A stretch of 43,665 nt of DNA, taken from the NCBI GenBank assembly GCA_030765265.1, contig JAVCCZ010000061.1:1-43665 (forward strand), given 5' to 3'. The DNA is from Candidatus Erginobacter occultus. GTDB taxonomy: Bacteria > Auribacterota > Erginobacteria > Erginobacterales > Erginobacteraceae. The notes under the pieces were generated by a model. That model did not search any database and was not told where the DNA came from. It saw only the letters and a list, made by a program, of their open reading frames with translations. Below are positions 1-7,118 of this stretch, piece after piece. The position numbers and the translations under genes were made by a program. Within the stretch, counting starts at the first letter, position 1. The number at the start of each line of letters is the position of its first letter.

Positions 1-875
1 AGGGTATTGCCGACCTTGACGTCGTCAACCCCCGCCAGGGAGACGATATCCCCGGCCCGGGCGGAGTCCACCTCCACCCGGACCAGTCCCTGGTACTTCA
101 GGATCCTGGTCACCCGTCCGGTCTTGACGCTGCCGTCATTTTTTACCAGGGAGACCGGATCGCCTTTGGCGATCTCCCCGTGAAAGATCCGGCCGATCGA
201 GATCTGGCCGACGTAGGGATCGTAGTCCAGCAGGGTGACCAGCATCTGGAAGGGCTTTTCCGGGTCGGCCAGCGGGGGCAGGACGCGCCGGAGGATGGTG
301 TCGAGGAGGGGTCTCATATCCCGCCCCGGCTCCTCGAGGTCAAGGGTCGTCCAGCCGTCCTTGCCCGAGGCGTAAACGATGGGAAAATCCAGCTGTTCGT
401 CGGTGGCGTTTAGTTCGCAGAAGAGATCGAAGGAGGCGTCCGCGGTATTGTGGGGCTGTGAACTGGCCCGGTCGATCTTATTGATCACCAGGATCGGTTT
501 TAAGTGAAGTTCCAGGGATTTTTTCAGGACAAACTTGGTCTGGGGCATCGGCCCCTCGAAGGCGTCGACCAACAGCAGGACCCCGTCCACCATCTCCAGG
601 ATCCGCTCGACCTCGCTGCCGAAGTCGGCGTGGCCGGGGGTATCGACGATATTGAACTGGATCCCCTTATAGACGAATGACGCGATCTTGGAGAAGATCG
701 TGATCCCCCGTTCCTTCTCCAGGGGGTTGGAGTCCATTATCGCGGTCTCGCCGGCCTTGAATTCGTAGGCCCCGGTCTGTTTGAGGAGGGCGTCGACCAG
801 GGTGGTCTTCCCGTGATCGACGTGGGCGATGATGGCGACGTTCCTGACGTCCTGGCGGCGTTTCTGATTGCTCAT
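1..875 (-). CDS. typA: Translational GTPase TypA/BipA, N-terminal part (cut by window edge)
   Basis: Ribosome-associated GTPase of the EF-G/LepA group; in other bacteria it helps 50S assembly and growth under stress or cold. The frame opens at ATG 875 and stays open to base 1, giving 291 codons. Visible motifs are the G1 loop [10 protein letters not shown] (residues 17-26), the switch region with ERGITI, the G3 motif DTPGHADFG, the G4 motif NKIDRA, and the start of domain II ([10 protein letters not shown] and following). Full TypA is about 600 residues, so domains III, V and the C-terminal domain lie outside the window. The [10 protein letters not shown] plus ERGITI combination and the lack of an EF-G-type insertion favour TypA over LepA or EF-G. 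No strong Shine-Dalgarno precedes the ATG. A minus-strand terminator lies just upstream, so typA is probably transcribed separately from the dehydrogenase operon. Confidence 0.93.
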   Translation of the reverse strand, partial: MSNQKRRQDVRNVAIIAHVDHGKTTLVDALLKQTGAYEFKAGETAIMDSNPLEKERGITIFSKIASFVYKGIQFNIVDTPGHADFGSEVERILEMVDGVLLLVDAFEGPMPQTKFVLKKSLELHLKPILVINKIDRASSQPHNTADASFDLFCELNATDEQLDFPIVYASGKDGWTTLDLEEPGRDMRPLLDTILRRVLPPLADPEKPFQMLVTLLDYDPYVGQISIGRIFHGEIAKGDPVSLVKNDGSVKTGRVTRILKYQGLVRVEVDSARAGDIVSLAGVDDVKVGNT

Positions 876-893
876 AGTACGGATAATTCCCGA

Positions 894-929
894 TAAAAAA
901 ATCCCGACCCTCTGAATCAGGATCGGGAT
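894..929 (-). terminator. Rho-independent terminator at the end of the molybdenum hydroxylase operon
   Basis: Arms 901-911 and 919-929 pair over 11 positions with one mismatch (908/922) around a 7-nt loop. Read on the minus strand the hairpin is followed by six T residues (complement of A 895-900). It lies 93 nt beyond the stop of the 2Fe-2S subunit gene and about 20 nt before typA, so it most likely ends the dehydrogenase transcript. A leader attenuator for typA is the alternative. Confidence 0.75.
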
Positions 930-1021
930 AACTTTCCCTGAACACTGAATTTCTCCCCCGGCAACCCGGAGGCATCGTGAATATATACCTACCCCACCCG
1001 GCGGGCAAGCGCTAAATCCGC

Positions 1022-1492
1022 TTATTCCCGCGGGCCGGCGGCGGCGGCGATCGCTTTTTCGATCCCCTCGTAACCGGTGCAGCGGCAGAGGTTGCTCTCC
1101 AGCCAGTCCCGGATCGTCTCCCGGTCCGGCCGGGGGTGGGTCTGGAGCAGAGCGTGGGCGTTGACGATGAAGCCGGAAGTGCAGAACCCGCACTGGAAAC
1201 CGGCCTGCTCGAGAAAACCTCGCTGGACGGGGGTATCTCTCAGCCCTTCGATGGTGGTGATCCCGCTGCCTTCCGCCTCCACGGCCAGGACCATACAGGA
1301 CTTGACCGGTTTCCCGTCGAGGAGGACGGTGCAGGCCCCGCAGTCCCCGTTCTCGCAGCCGGCCTTGGCCCCGGTCAGGCCGAAGCGGTCGCGGAGGACG
1401 TGGAGGAGGGTGTCGGCCGGCCGGACCACCACCTCCCGGACCTCCCCGTTTACCGTCAGCCGGATGGCCGCCTGTCCGCGATAGGTGATCAT
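1022..1492 (-). CDS. Molybdenum hydroxylase small subunit, [2Fe-2S] protein (XdhC/CoxS/NdhS type)
   Basis: Electron-transfer subunit of a xanthine/aldehyde dehydrogenase-family enzyme that passes electrons from the molybdenum site to FAD. The 156 residues show the plant-ferredoxin-type cluster ligands C46, C51, C54 and C66 (CENGDCGAC, then SC), followed by the second helical cluster ligands C101, C104, C136 and C138 (QCGFC and LCRCTGY). All eight cysteines are present and the length is normal for this subunit. The ATG at 1492 overlaps the stop of the FAD-subunit gene by 4 nt (1489-1492), so translation is probably coupled. It is the last gene of the operon. The substrate cannot be read from this subunit. 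Confidence 0.93.
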   Translation of the reverse strand: MITYRGQAAIRLTVNGEVREVVVRPADTLLHVLRDRFGLTGAKAGCENGDCGACTVLLDGKPVKSCMVLAVEAEGSGITTIEGLRDTPVQRGFLEQAGFQCGFCTSGFIVNAHALLQTHPRPDRETIRDWLESNLCRCTGYEGIEKAIAAAAGPRE

Positions 1493-2322
1493 CCTTCGCC
1501 TCCCAGTTCCCGGATCGTTTCTTCGAGCCCGCGGAGCAAGAGCATCTCCCGGTACTGAGCCGAACCCCGCTGGTCGTCCCTGGCTCGGAGTCCGAAAGCG
1601 GCCGCCGCCGTCTCCGCCCGCCGGGCCGGCTCCAGGGACCGGTCGTTGAGGACCGCTTCCACCTCGGGGCTCCGGACCGGGGAGTCGAAGACGCCGCTGA
1701 GGGCCAGCCGGATTCCGTCTCGCGCTGCCAGGGCGCAGATGGTGAGGAGGGGATAATCGAGGCGCGATTGTTTCACTCTTCGGCGCCGGAACCAGGGGAG
1801 GCCGGCCTCGGCTTCCGGGACCCGGAGCTGGACCAGGAACTCCCCCGGCTTAAGTTTCAGCCGGCGGGAGAAGATATCGGCCAGCGGAACTTCTCTCTCT
1901 CCCCCCGGCCCGGCCAGCCGGGCCGCGGTATCCGTCAGGAGGAAGGGGAGGACCGTCTCCCGGTAGGGGAGCATTCCGGCGATGTTACCCCCCAGGGTCA
2001 GCCGGTTCCTCACCGTGTGATCGACGATTCCGGCGGCTTCGCTCAAGAGGGGGAAGAAAGGGCACTCCCCGACTTCGTTTAAAGTCAGTCCGGCCCCGAA
2101 GACCGCCGACCCCTCCCGGCGGGTCAGGACCCGGCACTCGGGGATGGTTTTCAGGTCGATCAGCGCCCCCGGCGTAATCAGCCCCCTCCGGGAGAAGGTG
2201 GTGATCTCGGTCCCCCCGGCCAGGTAGTAAGGCTTCAACCCCTCGGCTTCGGCGCCGGCGAAAGCGCCCAGCGCTTCCCCGATCGTCTCCGGGCGATGAT
2301 AAACCAGGTTGTGAGCGATCAT
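1489..2322 (-). CDS. Molybdenum hydroxylase medium subunit, FAD-binding (XdhB/CoxM type)
   Basis: FAD-binding subunit of the same enzyme, 277 residues, a normal length. The N-terminal half carries the FAD pyrophosphate motif AGGTEI (about residues 35-40) and the second motif TLGGNIAG (about 108-115), as in CoxM and XDH FAD domains. The C-terminal part (SRLDYPLLTICALA, LALSGVFDSPVR) matches the CO dehydrogenase flavoprotein C-terminal domain. The gene overlaps its upstream partner at 2319-2322 and its downstream partner at 1489-1492, each by 4 nt, giving the gene order Mo, FAD, FeS. Electron acceptor and substrate are unknown. Confidence 0.9.
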   Translation of the reverse strand: MIAHNLVYHRPETIGEALGAFAGAEAEGLKPYYLAGGTEITTFSRRGLITPGALIDLKTIPECRVLTRREGSAVFGAGLTLNEVGECPFFPLLSEAAGIVDHTVRNRLTLGGNIAGMLPYRETVLPFLLTDTAARLAGPGGEREVPLADIFSRRLKLKPGEFLVQLRVPEAEAGLPWFRRRRVKQSRLDYPLLTICALAARDGIRLALSGVFDSPVRSPEVEAVLNDRSLEPARRAETAAAAFGLRARDDQRGSAQYREMLLLRGLEETIRELGGEG

Positions 2323-4646
2323 TGCCCGCCTCCCCGGATCGCTTGCCAGATCTTCTCCGGGGTGATCGGAAGCGAATCGATCGGGCGTCCGATCGCCCGG
2401 CTGACCGCGTTGGCCAGCGCCCCGGGAATGCCCAGAATCCCCTGTTCTCCCAGTCCCCGGGCCCCGTAGGGCCCGTCTTTCTGCGGGGTGTTCAGGAACT
2501 CCACCCCGTAACGGGGGTGTTCGCCGTAGCGGGGGATCTTGAAGTCCCTCAGGAGGTAGTTGAGGGGGCGGCCCCGGTCGTCGAAGACGAAGCCCTCGGT
2601 GGTGGAGAAGCCGAGGGCCATCTCCATCGCTCCGACCACGTTCCCCCGGGCCAGCCGAGGGTTGATCACCCGCCCGACGTCCATCGCGCAGACCGCCCGG
2701 ATCACCTCGAAGGTCCCATCGTTCAAATCCACCTCAACCTCGACCGCTTCCGCCCCCAGGGTCCATTCCAGGGCCGGGTGGCCTTCCCCGGTCTCCGGGT
2801 CGAGCCCGGTCAGCCCCCGGGAGATATAGCTTCCCCGGCCGATCACCTGCCCCCCGATGCTTTGGCCGTCGGGGTACTGGTAGCCGAGGACAACTTCGGC
2901 CAGGTCGAGTCCCCGCTCGGGGTCGTCCCTGAGAAAGACCCTCCCCCCGGCCACATCCAGATCTTCTTCCGGGCAGCGCAGGGGGGCGGCGGCGATCTTT
3001 TTGATCCGGGCGATGGCGTCGTCGGCGGCGGCCAGCGCCGCCCGCCCGGCCATAAACAGGGAGCGGCTGGCCGCCGTCGCCCAGTCGTGGGGGGAGTGGA
3101 CGGTCCGGACCTCGAAGTTGACGTGGACGCGGTCGGGGTCGTCCCGGAAGCGCTCGGCGACGATCTGGGCCAGGCCGGTATAGGTCCCGTTCCCGATCTC
3201 CAGGATCCCGCTGTTCAGGTTGATCGACCCGTCCTCGTTGAAGGTCAGGATCACACCGGCGTCGGCGTTGGGGGGCATCGCCGGGGCCTTCCAGAAACTG
3301 CTGATCCCCCGGCCCCGGACCCGTCCGGGTCCGATCTCCTCGCGGGACCCCTTCTCCCAGCCGATCATCTCCGCCGCCTGGCCCAGGCAGCCGGGGAGGT
3401 CGCCGGTATTAGGGTCCATCCGGCTCCGGGTGGGGGAGGTGTCGCCGGGGCGGATGGCGTTGATGATCCGCAGCTCCACCGGGTCGATCTCCAGTTGATC
3501 CGCCAGCCGGTCCAGCGCCCGCTCGATCGCGAAGATGACCTCGTGGCCGAAGCCCCGGTATGCGGTGGCGAAGGGGTGGTTGGTGTAGACGCAGAGCGAT
3601 TCCGCCCGGACGTTATCCACCCGGTAGGGTCCGGTGCAGGCGATCGCCCCCGCCCGGCTGACGTTGACCGCGTAATCGGCCGAGGAGCCGCTGTCGAAGA
3701 GGTAGAGCAGGTCCATCGCTGTCAGCCGGCCGTCACGGTCGGCGCCGATCTTGACCTTCGCCTCCATCCCGATATGACCGGGGGAGGAGACGATATCCTG
3801 CTCCCGGCTGTTGACCAGTCGCACCGGCCGCCCCCCGACCTTCCGGGAGAGGAGGTAGGCCAGCCCTTCCAGCTGGATCCCGGCCTTCCCTCCGAACCCG
3901 CCCCCGACCGGCGGGGCGACGATTTCGATCTTCCCCGGGGGGAGGTCGAAGAACCGGCTCATCAGGGCGCGGACCACGAAGGGGGCCTGGGTGGAGGAAC
4001 GGATCACCACCGTCCCGTTGGGGCGGATCTCGGCCCGGGCGGCGCGGGGTTCCATTGCCACGTGGTCGCCGGGGGGGAAGGAGAACTCCTGCTCGACCGT
4101 GACCGCGGCCGCGGCCATCGCCCCCTCCGGATCGCCTTTAAGGATCCTGGTCCGGTTGGCGACGTTGCTCCCCGGTTCCGGGAGGATGGCCGGGATCCGG
4201 GCGTATTTATCCATCTCCTCGTGGATCAGGGGGGCGCCGGGGGCCAGCGCTTCCCGGACGCTCAGGACCGCCGGGAGGGGCCGGTACTCGACCCGGATCA
4301 GGGAGAGGGCGGCTTCGGCCTGTTCGGGGGTGTCGGCGATCACCGCCGCCACCGGCTCTCCGAATTGCCGGACCCTCCCCCGGGCCAGGGGCGGCTTGTC
4401 GCCGAGGTAGATCCCGAGCAGGTAGGGGAAGTCATCTCCTGTGGCCACCCCTCTCACCCCCGGGGCCGAGGCGGCGGGGGAGGTATCGATGGAAACGATC
4501 TCGGCGTGCGCGTGGGGGCTGGTCAGGAGGGCGGCGTGGAGCGTCCCGGCCAACTGGAGATCGTCGGTGTAACGGATCCGCCCGTGAACCTTCTCCGCCC
4601 CGTCTTTCCGGGTATAGGATTTTCCGATTACGCTGGGCTCATTCAC
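2319..4646 (-). CDS. Molybdenum hydroxylase large subunit, molybdopterin-binding (XDH/aldehyde dehydrogenase family)
   Basis: Catalytic subunit with the molybdopterin cofactor, about 775 residues. It begins with the family N-terminus (IGKSYTRKDGAEKVHG, then YTDD). It contains the cofactor-binding GGGFGGK near residue 247, the active-site loop AYRGFG near 360, and GARGLGE near 726 with the base-type glutamate conserved in xanthine oxidase and aldehyde oxidoreductases. The loop lacks the cysteine of the CO dehydrogenase AYxCSFR motif, which argues against a CO dehydrogenase. I chose GTG 4646 because the homologous region begins there. The frame extends to TTG 4712, which would overlap the upstream gene by 14 nt and add 22 atypical residues. 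Purines, aldehydes or N-heterocycles are all possible substrates. No cofactor-sulfuration gene is adjacent. Confidence 0.9.
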   Translation of the reverse strand: MNEPSVIGKSYTRKDGAEKVHGRIRYTDDLQLAGTLHAALLTSPHAHAEIVSIDTSPAASAPGVRGVATGDDFPYLLGIYLGDKPPLARGRVRQFGEPVAAVIADTPEQAEAALSLIRVEYRPLPAVLSVREALAPGAPLIHEEMDKYARIPAILPEPGSNVANRTRILKGDPEGAMAAAAVTVEQEFSFPPGDHVAMEPRAARAEIRPNGTVVIRSSTQAPFVVRALMSRFFDLPPGKIEIVAPPVGGGFGGKAGIQLEGLAYLLSRKVGGRPVRLVNSREQDIVSSPGHIGMEAKVKIGADRDGRLTAMDLLYLFDSGSSADYAVNVSRAGAIACTGPYRVDNVRAESLCVYTNHPFATAYRGFGHEVIFAIERALDRLADQLEIDPVELRIINAIRPGDTSPTRSRMDPNTGDLPGCLGQAAEMIGWEKGSREEIGPGRVRGRGISSFWKAPAMPPNADAGVILTFNEDGSINLNSGILEIGNGTYTGLAQIVAERFRDDPDRVHVNFEVRTVHSPHDWATAASRSLFMAGRAALAAADDAIARIKKIAAAPLRCPEEDLDVAGGRVFLRDDPERGLDLAEVVLGYQYPDGQSIGGQVIGRGSYISRGLTGLDPETGEGHPALEWTLGAEAVEVEVDLNDGTFEVIRAVCAMDVGRVINPRLARGNVVGAMEMALGFSTTEGFVFDDRGRPLNYLLRDFKIPRYGEHPRYGVEFLNTPQKDGPYGARGLGEQGILGIPGALANAVSRAIGRPIDSLPITPEKIWQAIRGGGQ

Positions 4647-4698
4647 GATAGATATAATTCTACCCCGAAATCCCGTCCGCCGCAAATTTATTCCGGCT

Positions 4699-5904
4699 TC
4701 ACTCCTCAACAATATTGCTCAGCGCGGCCGAGAAGCTTCCCGCGTCGTCCGCCGCCGCGGCCCGGATCTGGTCCGGGGCCAACCTCCCGGTCCGGAGAAA
4801 TTCGCTCCACGCCGCTTCCGCCCAGGAGAAGGCTTCTTCGCCGACCTCGAACCTGGCCTGCGGTTTGGCCGTTGTCCAGAAGAAGTCACGGCCGGCAAAG
4901 GCCAGCCCGCCGTCGAGAAATTCCAGTTCCTGGCCGTAAGGGACGCCCCGGGATACGCCCATCCGGGGTTTCATCGCCGCCTCCTCGTCGGCGATCGTGG
5001 TCCGGCTCATTACCAGGTAGCGGGCGGGATCGACCGGGATCCCCGGGAGCAGCGACGAGGGGTCGAAGGCCTGCCACCGTCCCCGGGAAAAATATTCCAC
5101 GATCCGGTGCATCTCCATCCTCTGGCCGGTGGCCGGTATAACCGCCATCGACCGGGCGGGTACGCCCCCGGCCCGGAGGAGGGCCGCCGCCAGGTTGGCG
5201 TTGGCCGTGCAGATCCAGTTCGACCCGCTCTCGAGGATCCCGGCCGCGTCCAGGGAGATGGGGGGCTTGACCTGTCTCATCCCGGTGATGAACCGCTGGA
5301 TGGCGGCGGCGTAGGCGGTTGGATCCCCGTTTTCCGGGTTCAATTGCCGGGCCAGACTTCGGATCTTTTTGTCCCCGCTCTGAACGCAGGCAGTGGCCCG
5401 GAGGTATTCTCCGGGATCGCTCGAATCCGCACCGGCGGGCCGGGAAGCAACCAGGACCACCGCCGCCCAGCGGATCTCGATCTCCTGGTCCCGCTCCCCC
5501 TCCAGCCGCAGCCCGGCGACGACGTTCCCGTCTCCTCTGGTCCGGAGGCGGAACTCGCCGGCGGCGCTTTCCGGGTTGACGGCCAGGGCGTAGGTTACCG
5601 GGACCTGGTTCCGGTCGGATTGGGGGAGCGCAATGATCAATTCGTGGAGGCCCGACCGGAGGAATTTAACCCGGGCCCCGCCTGCGGCCCCTGCCGATCC
5701 CTGTCCGGGGGCCTGGATGGGAGCCGAGGCGATCGCTCCAGCCGTCTTCCGGTAGAGCTCGGCCATCCCCGTCCGGTCGATAACCGTCCCGGGAGAGAGT
5801 CTTCCGGAAGAAAGTTCCCCCTTCCGGCAGCCACCGCCCCCCGCCATCGCCGCGGCCAGGGCGAAACAACCGGCTATCCTAATTTGGGGAATCGAAAGAA
5901 ACAT
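4699..5904 (-). CDS. Transglutaminase-like lipoprotein
   Basis: Probably a lipid-anchored envelope protein of 401 residues. It starts with a hydrophobic signal segment (IAGCFALAAAMA) ending in a lipobox-like GGGGC with C26. The lipobox lacks the usual leucine at -3, so lipidation is likely but not certain. The C-terminal half has a transglutaminase-like core: C232 in WICTANANLAAALLRAGG, H266 in MHRIVEY and D281 in WQAFDPSS, the Cys-His-Asp triad order of that fold. The N-terminal half is beta-rich and unassigned. ATG 5904 is preferred over TTG 5961 because it puts the signal peptide at the N-terminus. It is 52 nt upstream of the hydroxylase large subunit on the same strand and may share its transcript; a functional link is not evident. 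It could be a peptidase or amidase rather than a cross-linker. Confidence 0.72.
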   Translation of the reverse strand: MFLSIPQIRIAGCFALAAAMAGGGGCRKGELSSGRLSPGTVIDRTGMAELYRKTAGAIASAPIQAPGQGSAGAAGGARVKFLRSGLHELIIALPQSDRNQVPVTYALAVNPESAAGEFRLRTRGDGNVVAGLRLEGERDQEIEIRWAAVVLVASRPAGADSSDPGEYLRATACVQSGDKKIRSLARQLNPENGDPTAYAAAIQRFITGMRQVKPPISLDAAGILESGSNWICTANANLAAALLRAGGVPARSMAVIPATGQRMEMHRIVEYFSRGRWQAFDPSSLLPGIPVDPARYLVMSRTTIADEEAAMKPRMGVSRGVPYGQELEFLDGGLAFAGRDFFWTTAKPQARFEVGEEAFSWAEAAWSEFLRTGRLAPDQIRAAAADDAGSFSAALSNIVEE

Positions 5905-6049
5905 CTGGTTTCGGATCAGCTGATTAACCGGGCAACGACCACCCGGTCGGGAAGTACTCAAAGATGGAGGAAAAGGTATACTAATTTGTCCCGGCCCGAT
6001 ATATTTTCTTCGCGGCCGCGAGGGGCGCCAGGCCGGTCTGGAGCCGGCT

Positions 6050-6334
6050 CACTCCGCCCGCTACGAAGTCCGGGAGAACAGCGGGACGGTCTCGGCGGCC
6101 GGGTCGATTCTCGCCCGCGACCTCCGGATCCCCGGGCGGGGAGAAGTGACCTTGCCTTTCAAAATCAAGGTTCCTCCGGAGGTAATGAAACTCGGCCACG
6201 CGGTCGGTTGGGAACTCCTCGCCCGCGGGGTTTTCCCGGCGGCCCGCGACATCTCGGCCGCGGTCCCGGTCAAGATCTCTCTCTCCGGGAAAGACGGCAT
6301 TTCCAAGGGGAAACCGGCAAAATTCCCGGATTGA
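6050..6334 (+). pseudogene. LEA-2/WHy-domain-like remnant
   Basis: An open frame without a proper start encodes the C-terminal half of what looks like a late-embryogenesis-abundant type 2 (WHy) domain: SARYEVRENSGTVSAAGSI, then PGRGEVTLPFKIKVPPEV, then VPVKISLSGK and a stop. The alternation of extracellular-style beta strands with a G-x-V-x-LPF-x-I-x-V strand is typical of bacterial LEA14-like proteins, which are about 150 residues and usually lipoproteins. The expected N-terminal half is missing; the minus-strand transglutaminase gene begins at 5904, just to the left. GTG 6146 could start a 62-residue peptide, but it has no clear ribosome site. I read this as a truncated, probably dead copy. 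The family call is tentative. Confidence 0.4.
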
Positions 6335-6520
6335 CAGAACTGGTAGAGAATTGTAAATTTTTGTTTTTGTTAGCACCCCGGGCCGATAAGCGGCCTGGGG
6401 AAATCTATAAACCGGAGAAAATCCGACCGGGATGCGGCGATCGCCGGGGAAGAAGTGAACAATCGGCGTGATTGCGCGGGAACCTCCCTCCCGGGTTGGT
6501 AATCCGAAAAGGAGGAGATG
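6335..6520. other. Intergenic stretch with T-rich tract upstream of the lipoprotein gene
   Basis: This stretch carries an AT-rich run at 6347-6375, unusual in so GC-rich a sequence, followed by ordinary GC-rich DNA and an AGGAGG ribosome site at 6510-6515. The T-rich tract has no hairpin before it, so I do not call it a terminator. It may be promoter DNA for the lipoprotein gene, but I see no convincing -35/-10 pair. Confidence 0.3.
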
Positions 6521-6937
6521 ATGCGGAAGATGAGAATGTTCGCCCCGCTGGCGGTTATCCTGCTGCTGGCCGCCTGCGGCGGGGGAGGGAAGTACGGCGA
6601 GGTCAAGGAAGCTCTCAACGACCAGATGGATGTTATGGAGAGTTTTATCGCCGCGGCGAATAAGCCCGACAATGCCTCGGGGATAATCGCCGCGATGGAG
6701 AAGATGGAAGCGGTCGGTTCCGCCGGGCAGGAGAAGATGGCCGCGATGGCCGCGAAATATCCCGAGCTGGCCGACCAGGCCAACCCGCCGGAGGAACTGA
6801 AGGCCGAGATGGAGCGGATGGAGAAGATGGTGCCCGAGTTTATGGGCGCTATGATGAAAGTTATGCGGGAGTATGGGGAGAACGCCGAAGTCCAGGCCGC
6901 GATGCAGAAGATGCAGAAATCAGGGGGTGGGAAGTAG
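6521..6937 (+). CDS. Small methionine-rich lipoprotein, function unknown
   Basis: 138 residues with a clear lipoprotein signal: MRKMRMF, hydrophobic PLAVILLLAA, then the lipobox LAAC followed by a GGGG linker. The mature part looks helical and amphipathic and is rich in Met, Glu, Lys and Ala. About 19 of 139 residues are Met, many at i/i+3 spacing (MERMEKM, MQKMQK, MMKVM). AGGAGG at 6510-6515 suits the second of two adjacent ATG codons (6521) better than the first (6518). It is a single-gene unit closed by the terminator at 6968-7012. I do not recognise a family; a coiled-coil spacer or a thioether metal binder are both guesses. Confidence 0.75.
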   Translation: MRKMRMFAPLAVILLLAACGGGGKYGEVKEALNDQMDVMESFIAAANKPDNASGIIAAMEKMEAVGSAGQEKMAAMAAKYPELADQANPPEELKAEMERMEKMVPEFMGAMMKVMREYGENAEVQAAMQKMQKSGGGK

Positions 6938-6967
6938 AGAGAGCCGTCCTTGCTTCGGGCTTAACCG

Positions 6968-7012
6968 GGCCGCCGCCCGGACCATCCGGTCCGGGCGGCG
7001 GCCTGTTTTTTT
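6968..7012 (+). terminator. Strong rho-independent terminator
   Basis: Perfect 16-bp GC-rich stem, arms 6968-6983 and 6988-7003, with the 4-nt loop ATCC, followed by a T7 run (7006-7012). It lies 31 nt beyond the lipoprotein stop codon and ends that transcript. Confidence 0.92.
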
Positions 7013-7118
7013 CCCGCTGTAAATCTTTTTCTGGCATTTGGAGCCCGGACGAGATATTCTATTTTCCCGGCTTGCGAGGGCCAAAAGCGACCGGCCCCGA
7101 TCGCCCGGGGATGAGGAG

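Noticed and set aside
2319-4646. Carbon monoxide dehydrogenase (CoxL)
   Set aside because: The active-site loop reads AYRGFG and lacks the AYxCSFR cysteine of true CO dehydrogenases.
2322-5141. Plus-strand open frame of 939 codons opposite the molybdenum hydroxylase large subunit
   Set aside because: Low-complexity Pro/Gly/Arg/Asp translation with no family pattern. It is a GC-rich antisense shadow of genuine minus-strand genes whose motifs are clear.
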